A DNA stretch of 64,000 nucleotides from an uncultured Collinsella sp. Lineage in GTDB: Bacteria > Actinomycetota > Coriobacteriia > Coriobacteriales > Coriobacteriaceae. The notes beneath the pieces were generated by a model. The model was not told where the DNA came from. It saw nothing but the letters and a program-made list of their open reading frames with translations, and did not search any database. The translations under genes and the position numbers were made by a program. Positions 32,413 to 40,764 of this stretch are shown one piece after another. Every line of letters begins with the position of its first letter. Positions within the stretch are counted from its first letter, which is position 1. The DNA is taken from the NCBI GenBank assembly GCA_900541175.1, contig UQIT01000001.1, forward strand, positions 62,001 to 126,000. The letters run 5' to 3'.

Positions 32413-33749
32413 CGATCATCGGGGCGGGGCCCGGAAACCCCGACTTGCTCTCGCGCGCGGCGCTCGACGCGATCGACATCGCCGACGTGGTCATCGGCGC
32501 TCATCGCGCGCTTGTCGGCATCGACGTGCCGCCCGACGTGGTGAGATGCGAGCTCGTGAAGACGGCGGACATCGTCGCCGCGCTCACCGATGCGGCGTCG
32601 TGGCAGCGCGCCGTGGTCGTGATGACGGGCGATGTGGGGCTGTTCAGCGGCGCGCGCCGCCTGGTGGAGGCGCTCTCCGGCGACGCACAGGTGGACGTGC
32701 GCGTCATTCCCGGCATAAGCTCAGCGTCGTATCTCGCCGCGCGCCTCGCGCGTCCATGGCAGGATTGGCGCTTCGTGAGCGCTCACGGCGTGGCGTGCGA
32801 CATCGTGGCCGAGGCCGAGCGCGCAGGTGAGCTCTTCCTCGCCACGTCGGGTGGGGAAGACCCCTCGCGGCTTTCGGGCGAGCTTGTGCGGGCGGGCTTC
32901 TGGGACGCGCGCGTGACGGTGGCCGAGCGCCTGTCGTACCCCGACGAGCGCATCACCTGCGCGACCGCAAGTGAAATCGCAGGTCAGACGTTCGACGACT
33001 TGAACGTGATGCTTATCGAGTTCGCAGGCGGCGCCGGGTCGCCCGCTGGCTCTAGCGCAGCCTCCGAGGCGCCGGCCGGCGCGTCTGCGCCCGCGGCGGC
33101 TTCTTCCGCGGTGGACTCTGCGGGCGCATCCCGCGCCGCGAGTTCCCGCTGGCCGTACGCTTCCTCGGGCATTCCCGACGAGCTCTTCATCCGCGGCGAC
33201 GTTCCCATGACCAAGCAGGAGGTGCGCGCCGTCGCGCTCGCGAAGCTGCGCCTTACCGCGACCGACACCGTGTGGGACGTCGGCGCCGGCACGGGGAGCG
33301 TATCGATCGAGGCAGCGCTCGTCGCGCGAGCGGGGTCGGTATGGGCGGTCGAGCGCAACGCGGCCGGCGTGCGGCTCATCCGAGAGAACGCGGATGCATT
33401 CGGGTGCGGCAACGTGCATGCGGTCCCCGGCGTCGCCCCCGAAGCGCTCGCGAAACTGCCCGTCCCCGACGCCGTGTTCGTCGGCGGGAGCGCGGGCGAG
33501 CTTTCCTCCATCGTGGAGGCGGCGCTCGAGAAGAACTCGCAGGTTCGCCTGTGCGTGCCATGCGTCACCGTTGAGACGCTCACCGAGGCGTGCGCGCTCC
33601 TCTCGGGTTCGCGCTTTAAGGGGTTCGAGGCGTGCCAGGTGTCGGCCGCCCGCGCCGAGGCTGTAGGCTCGCACCATCTTATGAAGGCACAAAACCCCGT
33701 GTTCCTCGTCAGCGCGCGTGGTGCAGGTGGGGAAGGCGGAGCCCGGTGA
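32400..33749 (+). CDS. cbiET: Fused cobalt-precorrin-7 C5-methyltransferase and C15-methyltransferase/decarboxylase (CbiE-CbiT)
   Basis: One 449-residue chain carrying two steps. Residues about 1-200 are CbiE (MRKVTIIGAGPGNPDLLSRA; VIPGISSASYLAARL). An Ala/Ser/Gly linker (about 208-250) leads to CbiT (about 255-449), with MTKQEVRAVALAKLRL and SAM motif VWDVGAGTGSVSIEAAL. CobL of the aerobic route has the same fusion, but the neighbouring CbiD, CbiG and CbiK mark this as the anaerobic route. Confidence 0.93.
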   Translation: MRKVTIIGAGPGNPDLLSRAALDAIDIADVVIGAHRALVGIDVPPDVVRCELVKTADIVAALTDAASWQRAVVVMTGDVGLFSGARRLVEALSGDAQVDVRVIPGISSASYLAARLARPWQDWRFVSAHGVACDIVAEAERAGELFLATSGGEDPSRLSGELVRAGFWDARVTVAERLSYPDERITCATASEIAGQTFDDLNVMLIEFAGGAGSPAGSSAASEAPAGASAPAAASSAVDSAGASRAASSRWPYASSGIPDELFIRGDVPMTKQEVRAVALAKLRLTATDTVWDVGAGTGSVSIEAALVARAGSVWAVERNAAGVRLIRENADAFGCGNVHAVPGVAPEALAKLPVPDAVFVGGSAGELSSIVEAALEKNSQVRLCVPCVTVETLTEACALLSGSRFKGFEACQVSAARAEAVGSHHLMKAQNPVFLVSARGAGGEGGAR

Positions 33750-35128
33750 GCACGACCATCCCGCGCTTCATGGTCGCTGCGCCCTCGAGCGGGAGCGGCA
33801 AGACGGTCGTTACGTGCGCGCTCCTGCGCGCGCTCGCGCGCCGCGGTCTCGCATGCGCGGCCTTCAAATGCGGCCCCGACTACATTGATCCGCTCTTTCA
33901 TCGCCGCGTCGTGGGCGCGCGCTCGGGCAACTTAGACGGCTTCTTCACCGACGCCCCGACGCTGCGCGCCCTGCTCGCACGCGGCGCCGCGGGCGCGGAT
34001 ATCGCGGTGCTCGAGGGGGTCATGGGCTTCTACGATGGCATGGCGCCCGGCGTGGCCGACGCGAGCAGCTACCAGGTTGCGCGCGACACGGAAACGCCGG
34101 TCGTTTTAGTGGTGAACGGGCGCGGGGCGTCTTTATCGCTCGCCGCCGTAATCCGCGGCATCGCCGAGTTCCTGCCTTGTGCGAACGTGCGCGGCGTCGT
34201 GCTGAACAAGACGAGCGCCGCTGCCTGCGCCTACGCGGCGCCAGCGATCGAGAAGCACACGGGCGTCGCGGTTTTGGGGAATATCCCCGCCGACGAGGCG
34301 TTCTCGCTCGAAAGCCGGCATCTGGGGCTTGTGACCGCCGACGAGGTCGAGCAGCTCTCCGCGCGCATCGACAAGATGGCCGAGCTGGTGGAAAAGAGCG
34401 TCGACATTGACCGCTTGCTCGAAATAGCGGCGACGGCACCCGATATCCGCGAGGAACCTTACCGGTTGGAGCCGATCGCGGGAGCGCGGCCCATCGTCGC
34501 CGTCGCGCGTGACGAGGCGTTCTCGTTCTACTACGAGGAGAACCTGCGCGCGCTCGAGGACCTGGGTTGCGAGCTGGCCTTTTTCAGCCCCCTGTGTGAT
34601 AGCGAGTTGCCCCGGGGGACAAGCGCCCTCTATCTGGGAGGCGGCTACCCGGAGCTCCATGCGCGGCAGCTCTCCGAGAACGCGCCGATGCGCGAGGCGG
34701 TGCGGCGCGCGGTGGAATCTGGCATGCCGACGGTCGCCGAATGTGGTGGGTTTCTGTACCTGCAGCGTGAAATCGCCGATAGCGAGGGTCGGCGCTGGCC
34801 TGTTGCGGGCGCCCTTGAGGGCGCAAGCGAGAACGGGGGAAGGCTGTCCCATTTCGGGTACGTGGAGCTCGCTTCCCAGCGCGACGGGCTCTACGGGCCG
34901 CGTGGCACACGCATCCGCGCGCACGAGTTCCACTACTGGCAGTCCACCTGCCCGGGCGGCGACTTCTGGGCGCAGAAGCCCTGGCGCGACAAGGGCTGGC
35001 CGTGCATGACGACCACCCCGTCCCTGGTTGCGGGCTTCCCGCATGTGTACTATCCTGCGAACCCCGACGTTGCGCGCGCGTTCGCGTCTGCCGCAGCGTC
35101 GTTCGCAGAGAGGAGACGGTATGGCTGA
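33746..35128 (+). CDS. cbiA: Cobyrinate a,c-diamide synthase
   Basis: Glutamine- and ATP-dependent amidation of the a and c acetates. The 460-residue product has a dethiobiotin synthetase-like ATP domain (MVAAPSSGSGKTVVTCALLRAL; FKCGPDYIDPLFH) and a class I glutamine amidotransferase domain (LYLGGGYPELHARQLSEN; nucleophile Cys in VAECGGFLYL; His in the HEFHYW region). The GTG at 33746 overlaps the cbiET stop by four bases; longer readings shadow cbiT. Confidence 0.94.
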   Translation: MSTTIPRFMVAAPSSGSGKTVVTCALLRALARRGLACAAFKCGPDYIDPLFHRRVVGARSGNLDGFFTDAPTLRALLARGAAGADIAVLEGVMGFYDGMAPGVADASSYQVARDTETPVVLVVNGRGASLSLAAVIRGIAEFLPCANVRGVVLNKTSAAACAYAAPAIEKHTGVAVLGNIPADEAFSLESRHLGLVTADEVEQLSARIDKMAELVEKSVDIDRLLEIAATAPDIREEPYRLEPIAGARPIVAVARDEAFSFYYEENLRALEDLGCELAFFSPLCDSELPRGTSALYLGGGYPELHARQLSENAPMREAVRRAVESGMPTVAECGGFLYLQREIADSEGRRWPVAGALEGASENGGRLSHFGYVELASQRDGLYGPRGTRIRAHEFHYWQSTCPGGDFWAQKPWRDKGWPCMTTTPSLVAGFPHVYYPANPDVARAFASAAASFAERRRYG

Positions 35129-36263
35129 AGCAACTGAAACCGCGCTTGCCTGTATCCGCGAGGAAGTCGAGCGCACGTTCTCGTCGGCGCCGGGCGCCGT
35201 GCTCGAAGCCGCGCTCTCCCGGATCGCGCCCGCAGACGAGTGCGCCCGCGCCGCCGCGTACGCCGCGTGGGACTCCATCGCGCACCCCTTGGGGGGATTG
35301 GGCGACTTTGAAGACGCCGTCGCGTGTATCGCCGCAGCTCAGGGGAGCGCCGAGGTGGCTGAGTTCCCCCGTGCGCTCGCGGTATTCTTCTCCGACAACG
35401 GGGTCGTTGCCGAAGGCGTGTCGCAAAGCGGGCAAGACGTGACGCGAGCCGTCGCGCGCAACATGTGCGAGGGGGCCACGAGCGCCTGCCGCATGGCGGC
35501 GTTCGCGGGTGCCGAGGTCGTGCCCATCGACGTGGGTATGGCCCGGGGCATAGAAGACGCGCGCATGGTGCGCGCGAACGTGCGGCGGGGGAGCGGCAAC
35601 ATCGCGCATGGCCCCGCTATGTCTCGTGATGGGGCCGTGCGCGCGATCGAGGTCGGAATCGCCGTCGCGTACGGGCTTGCCCGCGCCGGCGTGCGCCTTC
35701 TCGCCGCGGGCGAGATGGGCATCGGCAATACGACCACCTCGGCGGCGGTGGCCGCAGTGCTCATCCGGGCGGACGCGCGGAGCCTCGTCGGGCGCGGCGC
35801 GGGGCTCTCGGACGCCTCGCTCGCGCGCAAGCGCGACGTGGTCGAACGTGCTATCGACACGAACTCGCCCGATCCCGCCGACCCGATCGACGTGCTCTCG
35901 AAGGTGGGCGGCTTCGACATCGCGGCGATGTGCGGCTTCTACCTGGGGGCCGCCGCCTCGAAGGCGCCGGCGCTCCTCGACGGGGTCATATCCTGCACGG
36001 CGGCCCTGTGCGCGGCGCGCCTGTGCCCCAACGCCTTGGGCTACCTCGTGGGCACCCACGCATCTAGCGAACCCGCAAGCCAGGAGCTCCTTCGCGAGCT
36101 CGGCATAAAGGCACCCCTCGTCGCAGGCATGCACTTGGGCGAGGGCGCGGGCGCCATGGCGTATCTGCCCCTTCTGGATTCGGCGCTGCGCGTGTACCGG
36201 GATGGGAAGACGTTCACGGCGACTGGCATGGCTGCTTACGAGCATTTCGAGGCTGGGAAATGA
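35121..36263 (+). CDS. cobT: Nicotinate-nucleotide-dimethylbenzimidazole phosphoribosyltransferase
   Basis: Activates the lower-ligand base as its alpha-ribotide. The 380-residue product shows FFSDNGVVAEGVSQSGQDVTR, GEMGIGNTTTSAAV and the catalytic-Glu region HLGEGAGAMAYLPLLDSALRVY (start MHLGEGAGA). No 5,6-dimethylbenzimidazole genes (bluB or bza) lie in the window, so the base may be salvaged or differ. It overlaps cbiA by eight bases and cobU by four. Confidence 0.93.
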   Translation: MAEATETALACIREEVERTFSSAPGAVLEAALSRIAPADECARAAAYAAWDSIAHPLGGLGDFEDAVACIAAAQGSAEVAEFPRALAVFFSDNGVVAEGVSQSGQDVTRAVARNMCEGATSACRMAAFAGAEVVPIDVGMARGIEDARMVRANVRRGSGNIAHGPAMSRDGAVRAIEVGIAVAYGLARAGVRLLAAGEMGIGNTTTSAAVAAVLIRADARSLVGRGAGLSDASLARKRDVVERAIDTNSPDPADPIDVLSKVGGFDIAAMCGFYLGAAASKAPALLDGVISCTAALCAARLCPNALGYLVGTHASSEPASQELLRELGIKAPLVAGMHLGEGAGAMAYLPLLDSALRVYRDGKTFTATGMAAYEHFEAGK

Positions 36264-36808
36264 CGGTGACGTTCGTTATCGGCGCCGCAGCGAGCGGCAA
36301 GAGCGCCTATGCCGAGTCCCTGTGCCTCGGGCACGACGGCCCCCGCGTGTACCTGGCAACGATGGAGCCCTTCGGGGAAGAGGGCGCCCGCCGCATCGCG
36401 CGCCATCGGGCGCTGCGCGAGGGCAAGGGGTTTTCCACCCTCGAGCGCACGCGTGACGTGGGCGCCGCAGCGTCCGGGCTTCCGTGCGGCTGCACGCTTC
36501 TTTTGGAGGACGTGGGCAACCTGGTTGCGAACGAGCTCTTCGCGGAAGGCGGCTTGTCCCCACGTGACCCCGATGCTGCGGCGCGCGAGGTGCTCGGAGG
36601 CATCGAACGGCTCGCTCAGGCCGCTGCGCATACGGTGGTGGTCACCGTCGACGTGTTCGCCGATGGGATGCGCTACGATGAGGGGACCGAGGCATGGAGG
36701 CGCGCGCTCGCGCGCGTGAACGCGGGCGTGGCGGCGCTGGCCGACCGCGCAGTCGAAGTGGTATTCGGGATTCCCGTGTGGATGAAAGGCGAAGGACCTA
36801 CAAGGTGA
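36260..36808 (+). CDS. cobU: Adenosylcobinamide kinase/guanylyltransferase
   Basis: Phosphorylates and then guanylylates adenosylcobinamide. The 182-residue product has the P-loop FVIGAAASGKSAYAESL, the guanylylated-His neighbourhood RIARHRALREGKGFSTLE and LLEDVGNLVANELF. It is of normal length, so it should be the active CobU; a second CobU-like domain occurs two genes downstream fused to CobC. Four-base overlaps on both sides. Confidence 0.93.
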   Translation: MTVTFVIGAAASGKSAYAESLCLGHDGPRVYLATMEPFGEEGARRIARHRALREGKGFSTLERTRDVGAAASGLPCGCTLLLEDVGNLVANELFAEGGLSPRDPDAAAREVLGGIERLAQAAAHTVVVTVDVFADGMRYDEGTEAWRRALARVNAGVAALADRAVEVVFGIPVWMKGEGPTR

Positions 36809-37572
36809 AGATAGTAGAGGCAATCTGCGCGGCGTTCGGAACGTTCTCGCGCATCCCCGTCCCGAAATCGGCTTGGACCGATTTCGGGTCAACCCATGCT
36901 CTTGCCGCGTTTCCCCTGGTGGGCCTTGCGGAAGGCTTACTCATGACGGCGTGGGGGCACGTGGCGAACCTGCTCGGCGTGCCCGCGACCATCGTCGCGG
37001 CTGTGCTCGTGGCGCTGCCTGTGGCGGTGACGGGAGGCATCCACCTAGACGGGCTCTGCGACACCTCCGATGCGCTTGCAAGTTGGGCCCCGCGCGAACG
37101 AAAGCTCGAGATCATGCACGACCCGCGGGCGGGCGCCTTCGGGGTCATCGGTGTTGTCGTGTACCTTATTCTGCAGTTTTCCCTGTTCACCGCGCTGCCG
37201 CTTACGGCGGGGACGTTCCTCGCGCTTCTGTGCTCGCTCGTGTTCTCCCGCGCGCTTTCGGGGCTCGCCGTTGAATGCTGGCCTGCCGCGCGGGCGGACG
37301 GCATGGCCGCGGGACTCTCGCCTGCTAAGAAGCGCGCGGCGATCGTCGTGCCGCTTTGCGCTTTCGCTGCGGCTTCGGCTGCAGGGATGGTCGCGTGCGC
37401 TCAGGCCGTCGGCGCCCTTATGGCGGTGGCGGGGCTTTTGGCGCTCGCGTGGTACCGTCATGTTGCCCTGTCCCGCTTCGGCGGGGTGACGGGGGATTTG
37501 GCCGGATGGTTTCTGCAATGGGCCGAGCTCGCGATGCTTGCCATGCTGGTGGCGGGGGGTATGCTCCTATGA
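36805..37572 (+). CDS. cobS: Adenosylcobinamide-GDP ribazoletransferase (cobalamin synthase)
   Basis: Membrane enzyme joining AdoCbi-GDP and alpha-ribazole (phosphate). The 255-residue product has about six hydrophobic spans and the metal-binding signature GGIHLDGLCDTSDAL, then DPRAGAFGVIGVVVYLILQF (start MHDPRAGAFG). A GTG start at 36805 overlaps the cobU stop. The N-terminus FGTFSRIPVP is typical of CobS. Confidence 0.94.
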   Translation: MKIVEAICAAFGTFSRIPVPKSAWTDFGSTHALAAFPLVGLAEGLLMTAWGHVANLLGVPATIVAAVLVALPVAVTGGIHLDGLCDTSDALASWAPRERKLEIMHDPRAGAFGVIGVVVYLILQFSLFTALPLTAGTFLALLCSLVFSRALSGLAVECWPAARADGMAAGLSPAKKRAAIVVPLCAFAAASAAGMVACAQAVGALMAVAGLLALAWYRHVALSRFGGVTGDLAGWFLQWAELAMLAMLVAGGMLL

Positions 37573-38570
37573 TTCTCGTGGTAGGTGGCGCGCATTCGGG
37601 GAAGAGGACCTTCGTGCGCGAAAAGCTCGGGTTCGCGGCGGACGATTTCGTCGACGCGGCGCAGCTTGCGGAGGGCGGCGTGCCCGCGGCTTTTGCCGGC
37701 CGTGTCGCGTACCGTGCTGAGGAACTCGTACGCGCGCTCGACGCTGACCGGGCGCTCGAGCGGCTGATTGGCTTCGACGCAGTGATTCTGCCCTTGGTCG
37801 GCTCGGGGGTCGTCCCCATGCGTGCGGAAGACGCCCAATGGCGCGAGCGCGCGGGGCGCTTGGGATGCGCGCTCGCTGCGCGCGCCGACGTCGTCGTGCG
37901 CATGACGTGCGGGATTCCCCAGGTCATCAAAGGAAACCTTGCCGATGCGCCTCGAGGGACGCAGGACGCGGGCGCGCCTTTGGAAGTCGTCTTCGTGCGC
38001 CATGGTGCCACGGCGGGCACGGAAGACCATCGCTACAGCGGGGCGGGCACCGACGAGCCCCTGTCGAGCGCGGGGGAGCGCGCTTTGCGCGAGCTCGCGT
38101 GCGATCGTGACGTGTTCCGTGTTATCACGAGCGGCATGGCCCGCACCGACCAGACGGCACGCATCCTCTTCCCGAATGCGGAGCTTATGGCATGCCCCGG
38201 TCTGCGCGAGATGGATTTCGGTGACTTCGAGGGGCGAAGCGCCGCCGAGCTTAAAGAGGATGCGCGCTACCGCGCCTGGGTAGACTCCTGGTGCGAGATG
38301 CGCTGCCCGCATGGCGAGGGCAAGAGCGATTTCACCCGCCGCGTCGTCGCGGCGTTTCGGGAGGCGTGCGAATCGGAGCGCGCCCAGGGGAGTGGGCGCG
38401 CCGTCTTCGTCGTTCACGCGGGTACCGTGAAAGCGCTGCTTTCCGAGCTTGCTGTCCCGAAAATGGAATACTTCGACGTGCATACCGAGCCGGGCGGCGC
38501 ATGGGCCGCCACCTGGGATGGGCGCTGCCTTCGCGACGTTCGCCCCGCTTCGGGGGGCGATGCCCGGTGA
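37569..38570 (+). CDS. CobU-like domain fused to CobC-type histidine phosphatase
   Basis: A 333-residue fusion. Residues about 1-125 resemble a CobU/P-loop domain (MILVVGGAHSGKRTFV; ILPLVGSGVVPM; MTCGIPQVIKG). Residues about 138-333 are a histidine phosphatase with the RHG motif (EVVFVRHGATAGTEDHRYSG), an SGMARTDQTA motif and VVHAGTVKAL, as in alpha-ribazole-5'-phosphate phosphatase CobC. The phosphatase removes phosphate in nucleotide-loop assembly. The role of the N-terminal domain is unknown because a full CobU is encoded nearby; it could be regulatory or a scaffold. Confidence 0.85.
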   Translation: MILVVGGAHSGKRTFVREKLGFAADDFVDAAQLAEGGVPAAFAGRVAYRAEELVRALDADRALERLIGFDAVILPLVGSGVVPMRAEDAQWRERAGRLGCALAARADVVVRMTCGIPQVIKGNLADAPRGTQDAGAPLEVVFVRHGATAGTEDHRYSGAGTDEPLSSAGERALRELACDRDVFRVITSGMARTDQTARILFPNAELMACPGLREMDFGDFEGRSAAELKEDARYRAWVDSWCEMRCPHGEGKSDFTRRVVAAFREACESERAQGSGRAVFVVHAGTVKALLSELAVPKMEYFDVHTEPGGAWAATWDGRCLRDVRPASGGDAR

Positions 38571-39544
38571 TGACGATTCTTGCCGTCGCCGCCGGGTTCG
38601 CGGCCGACCTTGCCTTCGGCGACCCGCGCTGGCTTCCCCATCCCGTCGTCGCCATGGGGAGCGCGATCACGTGGGCCGAAGGCCGCCTGCGGGGCGCATT
38701 CCCGCAAACGTCCGCGGGCACTCGCGCCGCAGGGCTTGTGCTCGCCGTGGCGCTTCCGCTTACGTGTGGGCTTTTGACCTGGGGAATCCTGCATCTTTGC
38801 GGCATGGTTCACCCCGGCTTGCGTTTCGTGGCCGAGGCATGGGCGAGCTATCAGATTCTCGCGACATGCGAGCTGCGCCGCCAGAGCCTGGCCGTGGCCC
38901 GCGCGTTCTCGAAGGGCGGCCTTGTCGCGGCGCGCGAAGCCGTCGGGCTCATCGTGGGACGCGACACGTCTGTTCTCGACGAGCAGGGCGTCGCGCGCGC
39001 CGCCGTGGAAACGGTGGCGGAGAACGCGAGCGACGGCGTCATCGCGCCGCTTTTCTACCTTATGATCGGGGGTGCGCCCTTGGGCATGGCGTACAAGGCG
39101 GTGAACACGCTCGACAGCATGGTGGGCTACAAAAACGAGCGCTACATCGACTTCGGCCGCGCCTCGGCGCGCCTCGACGATGCGGTGAACTGGATTCCCT
39201 CGCGCTTATCGGCCCTGTTCATGATCGCCGTGTGCCCGATCGTCGGGCTCGACGCGCGCGGGGCGGCGTGCATCTGGCGCCGCGATAGGCGTCGCCATGC
39301 GAGCCCCAACTCGGCGCAGACCGAGTCAGCGTGTGCGGGCGCGCTCGGGCTGCGCCTGGCAGGACCCGCGGTGTATTTCGGCAAGCTCGTTGAGAAACCG
39401 ACGATAGGCGACGCGTCCCGTGAAATCGAGTGGGGCGACATCGCCCGGGCGACAAGGCTCATGCTCGCCGCGTCCGTATGCGCGCTCGTCGTCTTCGGCG
39501 CCGCGCGCGCGGCGGTCGTGCTCGCCGTGGGGGCGATGGCATGA
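38570..39544 (+). CDS. cbiB: Adenosylcobinamide-phosphate synthase
   Basis: Membrane protein attaching aminopropanol phosphate to adenosylcobyric acid. The 324-residue product begins MTILAVAAGFAADLAFGDPRWLPHPVVAMGS, with the CbiB motif FGDPRWLPHPV, and continues with ETVAENASDGVIAPLFYLMIGG and KAVNTLDSMVGYKNERY. A GTG at 38567 is an alternative start. It overlaps both the CobC fusion and cobD. Confidence 0.94.
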   Translation: MTILAVAAGFAADLAFGDPRWLPHPVVAMGSAITWAEGRLRGAFPQTSAGTRAAGLVLAVALPLTCGLLTWGILHLCGMVHPGLRFVAEAWASYQILATCELRRQSLAVARAFSKGGLVAAREAVGLIVGRDTSVLDEQGVARAAVETVAENASDGVIAPLFYLMIGGAPLGMAYKAVNTLDSMVGYKNERYIDFGRASARLDDAVNWIPSRLSALFMIAVCPIVGLDARGAACIWRRDRRRHASPNSAQTESACAGALGLRLAGPAVYFGKLVEKPTIGDASREIEWGDIARATRLMLAASVCALVVFGAARAAVVLAVGAMA

Positions 39545-40764
39545 GGGAAGACCACGCCGCGTCCCGGGCTGCCGGGGGAATCCTGCGCGCCCGTGCGCAT
39601 GGGGGCAGCTCGCAATCGCTCGGCATCGCTTGCGAAGGGGGCGCCTCCGACCTCATTGACTTCTCGGTGAACGTGAATCCGGCAGGCCCTTCGCCGCGCG
39701 CCGTCGCCGCAGCTTGCAAGGCGCTTTCTCGAATCGACGCCTACCCCGATAGGGAAAGTCTTGCCCTCGTTCGCGCCCTAGCGCGCGCCCAGGGCATTCC
39801 CGAAGATACTATCGTCTGCGGCGCGGGCGCGTCCGATATCATCTGGCGGCTCGCCGCGGCGGTGCGCCCGAAACGCCTCGTCGTGTGCGCGCCGACGTTC
39901 TCTGAATATGCGGAGGCGGCATCGTACTACGGCGCATGCGTGCAGGAGTTCCCGCTCTCCGATGCGGACGACTTCGACGTGCCCGCCTCCTTCGCCCACG
40001 CGATCGAGGGGCCGGGAGACGTGGCGTACCTCTGCAATCCGAACAACCCGACGGGGCGCCTCGTCGACCCCCGCGCGATCGATGCCGCGGCTTGCCGCTG
40101 CGAGCAGACGGGCGCGCTGCTCGTCGTGGATGAGTGCTTCCTCGGATTCGCGCCCGACGCCCGCGAAAGGAGCGTGGCCGCACGCGCCGCGTGTTCGCGC
40201 CATGTGGCCGTGCTCTCCGCGTTCACCAAGCTCTACGGAATGGCGGGGTTGCGGTTGGGATATCTGATCAGTGGAAACGCCCAACTCATCGAGGGGATTC
40301 GCCGGGCGGGGCAGGCGTGGCCCGTCTCCTCGGTCGCCGAGGCCGCGGGCATCGCCGCCCTGGAAGACGTCGAATACGTCTCGCGCACGCGCGATGTATT
40401 GGCGGGCGAGCGAGCGTGGCTTTCTCACGAGCTCTCCTCGCTCGGGCTTTCCGTCGTGCCGTCGGATGCGAACTTCCTTTTAGTCCGCACGCCGGCGAAA
40501 GACATCCCCGAGCGCCTGTATAAACAGGGGGTTTTGGTCCGCACGTGCGACTCGTTTTCGGTACTGTCCCGTTTCTGGTGCCGCGTCGCGGTGCGCACGC
40601 GCAAGGAGAATGCCCGGCTTGCGATGGCGTTCAGCCGCGCGCTTCGGGCGGAAGGCGCATCGGGCGAAGGCGAACCCGTCGAACGGGGCGGCGCTTCTTG
40701 CAGCGGCGCTATGGCGGGCGCGGATGGCCGAGGCTCGGCGAAGGAGGTCGATACCCGTGGGTAG
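39541..40764 (+). CDS. cobD: Threonine-phosphate decarboxylase-like aminotransferase (CobD)
   Basis: PLP enzyme making (R)-1-amino-2-propanol O-2-phosphate. The 407-residue class I/II aminotransferase-fold protein shows DFSVNVNPAGPSP, YLCNPNNPTGRLV and the PLP-lysine region SAFTKLYGMAGLRLGY. A Gly/Ser/Ala-rich tail of about 35 residues follows the fold. Histidinol-phosphate aminotransferase is the main alternative; the position between cbiB and cbiP favours CobD. Confidence 0.88.
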   Translation: MREDHAASRAAGGILRARAHGGSSQSLGIACEGGASDLIDFSVNVNPAGPSPRAVAAACKALSRIDAYPDRESLALVRALARAQGIPEDTIVCGAGASDIIWRLAAAVRPKRLVVCAPTFSEYAEAASYYGACVQEFPLSDADDFDVPASFAHAIEGPGDVAYLCNPNNPTGRLVDPRAIDAAACRCEQTGALLVVDECFLGFAPDARERSVAARAACSRHVAVLSAFTKLYGMAGLRLGYLISGNAQLIEGIRRAGQAWPVSSVAEAAGIAALEDVEYVSRTRDVLAGERAWLSHELSSLGLSVVPSDANFLLVRTPAKDIPERLYKQGVLVRTCDSFSVLSRFWCRVAVRTRKENARLAMAFSRALRAEGASGEGEPVERGGASCSGAMAGADGRGSAKEVDTRG

